DNA from: Heterohyrax brucei
Lineage: Eukaryota > Chordata > Mammalia > Hyracoidea > Procaviidae
Assembly: GCA_028571685.1 (NCBI GenBank)
Contig: CM053154.1
Coordinates: forward strand, 17,764,001-17,828,000
Direction: 5' to 3'
DNA: 64,000 nt
The notes beneath the pieces were generated by a model that ran no database searches, was not told the DNA's origin, and saw nothing but the letters and a program-made list of their open reading frames with translations. Each line of letters begins with the position of its first letter. The first letter of the stretch is position 1. Position numbers and translations under genes: made by a program. Below are positions 20,641 through 29,632 of this stretch, one piece after another.

Positions 20641-21179
20641 TTGAGGTTCCTTGAGGTCTTTGAGAGGTGAGAAAGGATTTGGCCTCCTTTGTTGACAGAC
20701 GTGGGAGTGCTTATCCATACCTAGCTCACCTGAGATTTTCCTCCTGTGAGTATAACCTAGAAGCTTCCAGATCGGCTACCTTATAGCCCCAAAGTGTCTC
20801 TCTTTCTTAGTTGCTGACCCAGGAGTCACCCACTAAAACATTTTGTAAACAAATCAAGAAGTCAGCTACCAGAAAGACTGTGTTTTTCCTCTCCTTTTAG
20901 CATCTGTGACCCCTGCATGAACAAAGCTCTCTTCTCCGCTTCAGAACTAGCCAGAACTAGGTGTTACCTGAAAACCTATTCAAGCTGGAGAAAAAAGAAC
21001 GCGATGAGAGATACGACCCTTACTTTTTTTGTGTCCAACCTGATGTGACTCCAGGCAGTTTTTAGATCTGAGCCAGCTTTTTTGGTTCATCTGGATGACT
21101 GTGATTTCTCTATCCCTCGCTACCTCCTCATTGACTGAGCCTCCAGATTTTAAAGCAAACCAGCGGAGTACTTGGAGTG
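20641..21179. other. Intergenic stretch, no recognised feature
   Basis: About 540 bp of apparently unique sequence between two same-strand SINEs. Confidence 0.5.
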
Positions 21180-21358
21180 TAGGGGGCATAGTGGCTAAGC
21201 ATTCAGCTGCTTAAGTGATTAAGCTTTTAGTTAAAAAGTTGGCAATTCAAACCCATCAGCAGTTCCTAGGAAACCCTATGGAGCAGTTCTGTCCTATAGG
21301 GTGCTATGCAGTGGAGCTAACTCAGCAGCAATGGGTCTTGTTTTGTTTTGTTTTGTTT
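21180..21358 (+). mobile_element. AfroSINE, type S, with a duplicated head segment
   Basis: The GCTAAGCATTCAGCTGCTTA block is followed by a second AGTGATTAAGCTTTTAGTT, giving about 20 extra bases. The tail is (TTTTG)n. Confidence 0.8.
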
Positions 21359-21419
21359 GGGCACAGCACTTTGTTTGTTGTCTGGGTAATGTGATAAATA
21401 CCACTACAAGAAAGTGGTT

Positions 21420-21545
21420 GGTGGTGGTTGTGTTAATTGCCCTCACATTGATTCTGATTCACGGTGACTCTACATATGCGGAGCAGAACTGCTCCATAGA
21501 ATTTTCAAGCCTGTGACCTTCCCGAGGCAGATGGCCAGCTCTGTT
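21420..21545 (-). mobile_element. AfroSINE, type L, truncated
   Basis: CCTCACATTGATTCTGATTC and GAACTGCTCCATAGAATTTT. The head is missing. Confidence 0.7.
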
Positions 21546-21555
21546 TTCTGAGAAA

Positions 21556-22171
21556 CCTGTGTGTGCTGTCAAGTCAGTTCCAACTCATAGCAACATCATG
21601 AGCAAAAAAAGAAAGTACAACACTACTCAGTCCTGCAATCGTTTGTACGCTTAAGCTCCTCCCTGCAGTCGCTGTCAATCCGTGCCATTGATTCAAAGGC
21701 ATCAATTCTTCTGTCTTCCTTATTCGTTGTCCAGCTTTCGCATGCATATGATGCAATTGAAAACACCACGGCTTCGGTTAGGCGCACCTTAGTCCTCAAG
21801 GTGGCATCTATACTTTACAACATTTTAAAGAGGTTCTTTGCAGCAGATTTTCCCACTGTAACATATCTTTTGATTTCTTGACTGCTGCCTCCATGAGCTT
21901 TGTGGGACCAGACAAAATGAGATCTTTAACAACCTCAATCCTTTCTCCATTTATCATGACATTGCTTACAGGTCCAGTTGTGAGGATTTTTGTTATCTTG
22001 ATGTTGAGGCACAACCCATACTGAAGGCTGTGGTCTTTGATCTTTATTAGTAAGTGTTCCAAATCCTCTTCACTCACAGCAAGCAAGGTGGTGTCACCTG
22101 CGTAACACAGATTGTGAATGAGTCTTCCTCCAATCCTGATGCCTCCTTCTTCTCAATGTAGTCCAGCTTCT
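21556..22171 (-). mobile_element. RTE-type LINE, 3' segment (end of reverse transcriptase and 3' terminus)
   Basis: On the minus strand the stretch upstream of 22086 reads GGRLIHNLCYAGDTTLLAVS, the RT active-site box with the first Asp of YxDD replaced by Gly, followed by the GLCLNIKITKILTTGP region of RTE/BovB-type RTs (22020-21950). The reading is lost in the last 250 bp. The 3' end near 21556 shares TGCTATGAGTTGGAACTGAC with the SINEs. Confidence 0.85.
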
Positions 22172-22440
22172 GAGAAAGCTGTTTCCCAGAAAAGTATTTA
22201 CCTGTGTTTCATTGGCTGTGCAAAGGCATTTGACTGTGCGGATTATAAAACCATTATAGATAACTTTGTGGAAAATGAAATTCCAGAACACTTAATTGTG
22301 CTCATGAGGAATCAGTGCACGGATCAAGAGGCAGTCATGCAAAAGGAACAAAGTGACGCTGCATGGTTTAAAGTCTGGAAAGGCGTACGTCAGGGTTGTG
22401 TCCTTTCACCATGCCTTCTCAATCTGTATGCTGAGACACT
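22172..22440 (+). pseudogene. RTE-type LINE, inverted upstream RT segment
   Basis: The plus strand encodes the preceding part of the same RT: CFIGCAKAFDCADYK and GVRQGCVLSPCLLNLYAE. FIGCAKAFD has Gly where the family has the first catalytic Asp, so the enzyme is dead. This segment belongs immediately 5' of the minus-strand segment in an intact element and lies head-to-head with it. Confidence 0.85.
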
Positions 22441-22476
22441 TCTGGGTAGATTCAAAACCCACAACATTTTGACTGA

Positions 22477-22638
22477 TCAAAAAACAAAACCTATTGTCAT
22501 AGAGTCAGTTCTGACTCATAGGACTCTACAGGACAGAATAGAAGTGTCCTATAATGTTTTCAAGTAGCAGCTAAGGACTCAAACAAACAACCTTCTGGTA
22601 AGCAGCCTGAACTCTTAAGCCCTGCACCACTAGGGCTC
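22477..22638 (-). mobile_element. AfroSINE, type S
   Basis: AAACCTATTGTCATAGAGTC to CCTGCACCACTAGGGCTC. It abuts the inverted RTE segment. Confidence 0.9.
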
Positions 22639-22764
22639 TGTCAGGTGGTGAGACATTTGTACCACCCTTGGACTCCTTATAAAAAGGCAACATCGAATAA
22701 AATAATGTTCTAGGAGGCTAGGTTCAGGGGAGGCATTGAAGCATCTGGTACACAGTAGGTGTAC

Positions 22765-23289
22765 TGTTTTAGTCAGCTAGGGCTGCTCTAACAGAAATAC
22801 CACAGCATGGATGGCTTTCATAAAGGAAAGTTTATTCTTACATAGTCTGGTAGGCTGCAAGTCCATATTCAGGGTGTCTGCTCCAGGGGAAGGCTTTCCC
22901 CCTTGTCGGCTCTGCAGGAAAGTCCGGTACTGCATCAGTCTTTGTCTAGGGAGCATCTTGGTGCAGGAACCTCAGGTCTGAAGGATGCACTCTTCTCCCA
23001 GTGCAGATTTCTTGATGGTGAGAGGTTTCTAGTTCTCTGCCTGCTTCTCTGTCCTTTTATCTCTCCTAAGATGAAAGGATTAAGGATGGGACAAGCCATA
23101 CTCCAGGGAAACTCCCTTTACAGTGGAGCAGGGAGGTAATCCTATGAAGGGATTTACAGTCCCACCCTAATCCTTTAACATACAGTATAGGAAATCCGCA
23201 TAACGAAGGAGAGTCACAAGATACTGGGAATCATGGCCCAGCCACATGGCTACACGTATTTTTGGAGGGACACAATTCAATCCATGACA
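22765..23289 (-). mobile_element. 3' LTR of a MaLR-like element
   Basis: 525 bp bounded by TG and CA. Minus-strand reading starts TGTCATGGATTGAATTGTGT, has an AATAAA (22831-22836 on +) and ends AGCTGACTAAAACA. It belongs to the same LTR family as 34419, 25692 and 51484. The internal region follows directly at 23290. Confidence 0.8.
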
Positions 23290-24314
23290 TCCCACCCTTT
23301 GGCACCCCAAAAGACACATCACAGAAACGTGTAACACATTCATTTTATCATAGCAAAATCATGTCCATCCCATACGACAGAACTCTTAATCAGTTCCAAG
23401 TCCAAAATACAAAAACTCTTTTACATCTGTGAAACCTAGGAGGTAAGTTGCCTGCTTTTAAAGATCTAATGGCAGAACAGGCACAAGTTAGACATTACAT
23501 TGTAAATAGGAAAAATTGCAGGGAAAGAAGGCGTTAACGGGCAACAAGTGAGTCAGCAGAACACATTACATTAGCTCTCAAAGCTTTGGAAATACTCTCA
23601 CATTTTCTGAGACATTCTACATGATGGCACTGCTCTCCAGACTCTGGGTATTGGCCACACTCTCTGGATTCTGAGTGGAGACCCCAGCCCTGTGCTACAA
23701 CTCTGCCTTCAAGTCCCACTTGGACAGAAACTCTGCCCCATTGGCTTTAGGAGCATGCTAAGCCCAAATGAGTGGCAGTTCCACCCTTACAAACACAGAA
23801 GCATGGTTCCACCCTTTCAAATTCCAGAGGTCATGGCCATACCTTTTGAGACTGAGGCAGCTCAGCTTCTCGCGCTGTTTGTCCCTTCAGCTTCAGCTTC
23901 CTATGGCCGCGTGGTCCGAGCCTCAGGCCCACATCTGCCCTGCCAGCCAAGTGTTCCAAAGCTCTGTAGCTCCACTGATTTAAGTGCCTGGAGGCACCCC
24001 GCTCTTGTTAGGAAGCATCCTGCCCAAAGGCACTCCGCTCTCTCACGCAAGGCCAGCTCCACCGATTTAAGTGCCCAGAGGCACCCTGTTCCTCGAGGAA
24101 AACTCTGCCCCCAGGCACTCAGCTCTCTCGCTCCACGGGTCGGCTCCAGCGCTGCCTCTGGTTCTGCTGCTGCCACTGCTACCAGTCCTCTGTTGTTTCT
24201 CACCATCTGCGCCTTCTTCGTTCCTTCTGAATCTTCTATCCATTTGCAGTTTCGAAATGGCTCCCACATTTTAGGTATTTGCTAGAACAGCACCCCACTC
24301 TCACGGTACCAAAT
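23290..24314 (-). mobile_element. MaLR-like internal region, non-coding
   Basis: It starts (on +) with TCCCACCCTTTGGC and ends with ACAGCACCCCACTCTCACGG, TACCAA, the same layout as MST/THE1-type MaLR interiors between LTRs. Open frames inside (for example 23692-24285 +) show no gag, pol or env features. MaLR elements characteristically lack these genes. Confidence 0.65.
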
Positions 24315-24825
24315 TGTCTTAGGGAAGCAAAACCAGCAACACGTGTAGGTACAAGAAAAGATTTATAATATAGATAGATAGATAGACATAGATATAGGAA
24401 ACAGCTCATGCAATCATGGAAGCTGAATGTCCCAAGTTCTGGCACAAACCTCACGTGGCCACAGAAGCTGAGGACCCCAAAGTCAGCAGGTCAGAGACCA
24501 GAGTTCTAGATCACCGGTTGTGTAGGTCAGTGGATCCCAAGCTGGTAGCAAGACAGAGTGGCAGAGGCTGGCGAACCCAGGATCGGCAGGTCAGGGAGCA
24601 GGACTCTCAAGTGCCGACTGTAAGGATCGACGAATCCAACAGCTGCTAGTTGAAGTCCAGGAACCAGACACCGGAAGAAGAGAGCAGGAGCTCCTGGCTA
24701 CGTGAGCAGACCAGCAGTAGTAGTGGAAGGTCGAGAAATGAGAGCTGAGGGCGGGAAGCCACCACAAATCCCTCCCTGTCACTTAATACAGCAGCCAAAT
24801 ATGGAGTAGCCAAGTTGACACCATA
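24315..24825 (-). mobile_element. LTR-like 5' end of the same element, unlike the 3' LTR
   Basis: The minus strand reads GGTGTCAACTTGGCTACTCC and ends CTTCCCTAAGACA directly before the internal region. It contains a (TAGA)n run at 24371-24386. I see no alignment with the 22765-23289 LTR. TGTAC occurs just outside both ends (22760-22764, 24826-24830). Confidence 0.5.
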
Positions 24826-24830
24826 TGTAC

Positions 24831-25008
24831 CAAAAAAAAACACACAACAACAAGCAAACCTGTTGCCATCAAGTCAATTGTGACTCATAGTAGCCCTATC
24901 AGAGTAGAACTGCCCCACAGGGCTTCCCAGGAACATCTGGGGAATTCAAATTGGTAACCTCTTGGTTAGCAGCTTTAGCTTGTAACTACTGCACCTCCAG
25001 GGTTTTCA
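24831..25008 (-). mobile_element. AfroSINE, type S, with A-rich tail
   Basis: CAAAAAAAAACACACAACAA tail, then CCTGTTGCCATCAAGTCAAT. Full length. Confidence 0.9.
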
Positions 25009-25116
25009 TGGTAGGTGTGCAGTCAGTGCTTTTAGAACGCCTAGAAGTGATTTTTCAAGCTTTGTTAATTTTCCTATACTCTCAATGGCATAATCAGCCT
25101 GAAAGCCATTCTAATG

Positions 25117-25136
25117 TTTCTTTCTTTCTTTCTTTT
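25117..25136 (+). repeat. (TTTC)n microsatellite
   Basis: Five TTTC-type units. Confidence 0.9.
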
Positions 25137-25439
25137 TGATTTCAGTAATATTGATTGTGTATCTAAAATGAGAGATACAATGCTCAGTGTTGTGAAAAGA
25201 TGAATATAGGTAAAATACAGAGCAGAGACTATGGTGAGGCAAGTAGGTACCTAGGGCCCTAAGTTTAAGGAAGCATTCACTCATTCTCAGGATAGCGCAA
25301 ATGCCCACTAAAACGTAATCCTTGCTGTCAGAGGGCTTCAAGTCTGGAGAGCAAGATTTCCAAGTGAAGAGTAGATTAGAAGGTACAACTATGGGTCTTT
25401 ATGCATCTAGAGCAAAATACAGAAAAAGAAACCAATGAC

Positions 25440-25690
25440 TCAAAGAAGAAACTAGTCTATAGGACTGGTAGCCTACATGAACCACAGCCTCGTCTATTCT
25501 GAGACCACAAGAACTCGATGGTGCCCAGCTGCCAGAGTGACCATTCTGACCAGGGACACAATAGGTGATTCAGAATAGAATGGAAGAAAAACATAAAACA
25601 AAACTCCAACTCTTAAAATGAAGCCACACTTACTGTAGAGACACACACCAGTAGAGACTAGAGGAACCACAACCCTATTGCCCTGAGATA
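25440..25690 (+). mobile_element. Unclassified Afrotherian retroposon, copy 5, 3' truncated
   Basis: CAAGAACTCGATGGTGCCCA, GACCAGGGACACAATAGGTG and CAAAACTCCAACTCTTAAAA are the middle landmarks. The copy ends where an LTR begins at 25692. Confidence 0.6.
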
Positions 25691-25691
25691 C

Positions 25692-25965
25692 TGTCATGGA
25701 CTGAATTGTGTCCCCCCACAAAAATGTGTGTAGTAAATTGGCTAGGCCGTGATTTCCAGTATTGTGTGATTGCCCTCTGTTTTGTGATTTTCCTATGCTG
25801 TAAATCCTTATCTCTGTCTGTGGTTAATAGACTGGGGTTTGTTAAAGAGGATTAGGATTGGACTGTAACTCCCTTTGTAAGGTCACTTCCCTGCTCCAGT
25901 GTAAAGGGAGTTTCCCCAGAGTGTAGCTTGTACCACCTTTTATCCTACAAATATCACTCAGCAAG
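25692..25965 (+). mobile_element. MaLR-like LTR, 5' half
   Basis: TGTCATGGACTGAATTGTGT, CAGTATTGTGTGATTGCCCT and GTAAAGGGAGTTTCCCCAGA match the 22765 LTR. It breaks off near 25965. Confidence 0.75.
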
Positions 25966-26808
25966 AGAATAATTACAAAAATGATGCTACTTCAATAAGA
26001 CAGGATCCAACACGGTGTTTAAAAACCCCTGGAGTACAAAAGAAGAGCAATTAATTTGGAAGGATGTAAATAGCCTTATTTAAAAAAACAACAACAGCAG
26101 CAGTAAGCTATGCAGTGGAGAAAAACTCTGTAGTTTGGAGGAGAGAGACCCAGCCACGGGCCCCTGGAGATGCAAAGGATGAGACAGGTTGGAGGAAGGT
26201 GGAGATTAAGGCCAAGAGGGTGCAGAAGTGTCTGTGCTGGCTCATTTCCTGGTGGTGAGGGGGCATGAATGCTGGGTAGATGGGATGAGCAAGGTCCTCG
26301 AACTTGACTCTGAGTGAAAGAAGGTGGGCATTGGTAGAACAGCTCTCCAAGACTGTCACTCTTTCCTCCACAAGTCTCCCTCTCCCTTACCATGACTCAA
26401 CCAGGCACTGAACACGCTTGCTACCATTCTTTGAGCACTGACACTGCGGTGGCTGCTATGCTAAGTTCCTTGTGTACTTCATCCCAGTGGTTCCCTGTGA
26501 CATGCTTATGAAGTGTGTGGTGTCGTATGCCTGTTACCGCACATCACAAAGGATGGAGCCAGGATTATAGGCCAGGCACTCTGATTCTACACTCCAAAGG
26601 AGACATCTGAATCCAGCCTTGAACTGGGCTCATGAATACCTGTCTCACATCTTCTCCAGGAAGTTCCTCTTTGAAAGCTCCCCGCTCCCACCAGAGGAAG
26701 CCCACCTGTTGGCTGGACACATGTTTGAGACTCGCTACTTTGGTGTTCCCCACTTGGGGCAGGTGATTGCCATTGTTTGAATTGAGTGACAGTATTTGTG
26801 TGAGGAAA
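25966..26808. other. Intergenic stretch, no recognised gene
   Basis: Moderately GC-rich unique-looking sequence. Frames of up to 105 codons overlap on the minus strand without domain signals. Confidence 0.5.
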
Positions 26809-26969
26809 GAGCCCTGGTGGCATTATAGCATAGCTGCTGGCAGAGAGGATAAAGACCTGGCAACATGCTTTTGTAAAGCTTACAATCTAGAAAACCTAAG
26901 GGGCATGGGGCCTCTGTCAAAATAACCTGATGGTAAACACTAACAACAACACAATGGCTGGGTGAGGTG

Positions 26970-27178
26970 GAGTTTCTGGGTGGTGTGGTCAGTTAATGAT
27001 CTCAGCTGCTAGCCAGAAAGTTAGAGGTTTGAGTTTCCCCAGTGGCACCTTCAAAGAAAGCCTTGGCAATCTACTTCTAAAAACTGAGCCAGTGAAAATG
27101 CTATGGAATAGCACAGTTCTGCCCTGATACACATATGGTCTCCATGAGTTGGATGAGACTGGACAATAGCTGGTTTTC
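26970..27178 (+). mobile_element. AfroSINE, type L
   Basis: CAAAGAAAGCCTTGGCAATC, CACATATGGTCTCCATGAGT. A separate 5' head fragment (GAGCCCTGGTGGCATTATAG) sits at 26809-26850. Confidence 0.85.
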
Positions 27179-27369
27179 TAAGCTGTGTGGGGCATACTGT
27201 GAATCTGCCAATAGCCCTCAGGAAAATGGTGCAGACCAAAGACTCTGGCACTTTCAATCTCTGTACAGTCCAAATTTTACCATCTTTACATATCAACAAG
27301 TTACCCTTCTTCGGAGGGATCTGCTCCTCAGATGCATTAATAAAAAGAAAGTTGTTCCTTGCGGGATAA

Positions 27370-27530
27370 AATAAACAAACTTATTGTCATGCAGTTGATG
27401 CTAACTCAGAACGACCCTATAGGGCAGAGGAGAACTGCCCCACAGGGTTTCTAAGGTGCAGCCGGTGGGTTCCAGCTGCCAACATTTTGGTTAGCAGCTA
27501 AGTGCTTAAATGCTGTGCTGCCAGTGCTCC
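27370..27530 (-). mobile_element. AfroSINE, type S (1 of 3 in tandem)
   Basis: ACGACCCTATAGGGCAGAGG and AACATTTTGGTTAGCAGCTA. Full length. Confidence 0.9.
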
Positions 27531-27540
27531 TTGCAGTATA

Positions 27541-27682
27541 CCAAAACCCAAAACCATACCCACTGCCACTAAGTCCTGACTCAGACTGAGCCTATGTAGG
27601 ACCAAGGAGAACTGCCCTACACACTTCCTAAGGAGCAGCCGGTTGATTCCAACTGCAGTTGCTTTTAACCACTGGGCCAGCA
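27541..27682 (-). mobile_element. AfroSINE, type S (2 of 3)
   Basis: AAACCATACCCACTGCCACT to CTTTTAACCACTGGGCCAGC. A deletion removes 'gaccttttggttagc'. Confidence 0.85.
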
Positions 27683-27774
27683 GTCTAACCTGCTGCCATT
27701 GAGTCAAGTCAATTCCAACTCATAGAGACCCTATACAACAGAATAGAACTGTCCCATACAGCTTCCAAGGAGGG
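27683..27774 (-). mobile_element. AfroSINE, 3' half (3 of 3)
   Basis: CTGCTGCCATTGAGTCAAGT to ACAGCTTCCAAGGAGGG. The head is missing. Confidence 0.85.
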
Positions 27775-27950
27775 CCTTGGGTATCCCCCTACAATCTAGG
27801 ACCTACACATTCCTGACTCTGCACCCCACACCCCAAACTCTTTGCTCTGGGTCTCTCCGTAAACAGTACTTGAATTACACTATAAATTCTAATCCAGTGA
27901 CAGGATGGGATCCCCAGATGCTGGACAATTGTAGTAGCCTGATTTCAAAT

Positions 27951-27973
27951 GCTCTGCTCTGCTCTGCTCTGCT
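27951..27973 (+). repeat. (GCTCT)n pentamer repeat
   Basis: Four perfect GCTCT units and a partial fifth. Confidence 0.9.
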
Positions 27974-28419
27974 AGAGGGTCCTCAGTGAAGGATTCTCAT
28001 TTACATCCTCTCAGTTGTTCTGCAGGGAAAGGTGGCTACCTGAGGCTGCTTCCCAAAGGAAGAGAGGAGGTTGTGATGCAGCACCCTCTGTCTCCCCCTC
28101 TTTATTCCTCCCCCCTTCTTAGATGTTTGGATCATATGAAAGAAAAACAAGTTTAACCACATGATTCTGCAGGAGCACTGAAGCGAGCTTATTGTACAAC
28201 ACAACGTCCAAAACACTTAGAGATGGGTCTGTGACCCCAGGTTGCATTCCTCCCTTCAAGATTTGGTTCCAAGATTTACCAGTGTGGAATTTTCTAGGCA
28301 CTTTGTTATGAGCTCTCATAGATGTCAAAATCATGTGCAGCCATCAGCAGAAAAAGGAAAATACTATTTCCTCAGCTTGGGTAGCTATGGGAAGGAGCAC
28401 CTTGTTTAATTCTTTGCTT

Positions 28420-28535
28420 CTCCAAGGGTGGTTCTGGACCAGCAGTACTGGCCTCACCTGGGAACCTGTCAGAAATATTGATTCTCAGATTCACCCCAGA
28501 CCTTTTGAATCAGAGTCTCCAGTTTGATAAGATCC
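28420..28535 (+). mobile_element. MER5-like hAT fragment
   Basis: GTGGTTCTGGACCAGCAGTA, CCTCACCTGGGAACCTGTCA and GAATCAGAGTCTCCAG match MER5A landmarks. Confidence 0.65.
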
Positions 28536-28583
28536 TCAAGTAAGTGCCATACACATTCAAGTTGGAACAGTGTTGGTTTAGTA

Positions 28584-28690
28584 GAGAAGCCCTAGTGGCA
28601 CAGTGGCTAAGAGCTTGGCTGCTAACCAAAAGGCTGGTAGTTCAAATCCACCAGATGCTCCTTGGAAATTATGGGGTGGTTCTACTCTGC
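28584..28690 (+). mobile_element. AfroSINE, type S, 3' truncated
   Basis: AGCCCTAGTGGCACAGTGGC to TTCTACTCTGC. It stops before the conserved tail. Confidence 0.85.
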
Positions 28691-29151
28691 TGTATTTGGG
28701 TGGTAATCTGTCAGGTGAGTGCAAATTGTATTCTCATTTTATTAGAGATACAGAGGTATGGAAAGGTTAATTGCAAAAGGCTACGCAGCTCAAAAGAGGT
28801 GGAGGGAAAATTCTAACCTGGACTCCAGAGTTTCTTTGTCTTTTTCTCCGTTATTGCCCCTGATCCAGGAACCCTTTTAGACATCTCCCCCGCTAATTAT
28901 CCCTCAATGAAATGCTAATATCAGAGATGTGCTTTATGTCAGATTGTATAGATCTCTGTTTTATCTACATGGGCACTTTTAAAGAGAAAGGACCTTCTGT
29001 GACTCAACACAGATTAGCAAACGAGGCCACAAGCATCTCTGGGACAAGATTACAAAGATGCCTCTCCCGCTCCCTGTAGGCTGTCTTCTGCTCCACTCCT
29101 GCCCTCACAGGGCCTCCTTAGGCAGCAGCCCTCAGTACCCACCCACTTTCT

Positions 29152-29319
29152 TTAAAAAAAAAAAAAAAATGCCATCAAGTTGATTCCGACTCATAGCGAC
29201 CCTACAGGACAGATTAGAACTGCCCCCCTACAGTTTCCAAGGAGTGACAGGGAGATTGGAACTGCTGACCTTTTGGTTAGTAGCCATAGTACTTAACAAC
29301 TATGCCACTAGGGTTTCTA
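29152..29319 (-). mobile_element. AfroSINE, type S, with long A tail
   Basis: A 16-A run, then TGCCATCAAGTTGATTCCGA, CTCATAGCGACCCTACAGGA. Close to consensus. Confidence 0.95.
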
Positions 29320-29481
29320 ACTCTTTCTTCTAGATTCTGATAAAATCTTGTTGCTGTAAGATTAGACTAGTCCCTAAATTAATTTGTTCCCTTGTTTCCA
29401 CTTAGTGTCCAAATCAATGACTTTGAAGAGAAAAAGTGACTTAAAATTCCTCTTCATCCATCCTTCTAACCATTGGAAACC

Positions 29482-29632
29482 AAAAACCAGACCTGTTGCC
29501 AATGAGTCGATTCCGACTCATAGCGATCCTATAGGATGGGTTAGAACTTCCATAGAGTTCCCAGGGGGTGCCTGGTGGATTTAAACTGCTGACCCTTTGG
29601 TTAGTAGTCGCAGCACGTAACCAGGGTTACCA
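29482..29632 (-). mobile_element. AfroSINE, type S
   Basis: AGTCGATTCCGACTCATAGC to TTTGGTTAGTAGTCGCAGCA. Slightly shortened head. Confidence 0.9.

Noticed and set aside
23692-24285. A 197-codon frame within the MaLR-like interior
   Set aside because: No retroviral protein motifs; MaLR interiors are non-coding and the antisense frame is nearly as long.
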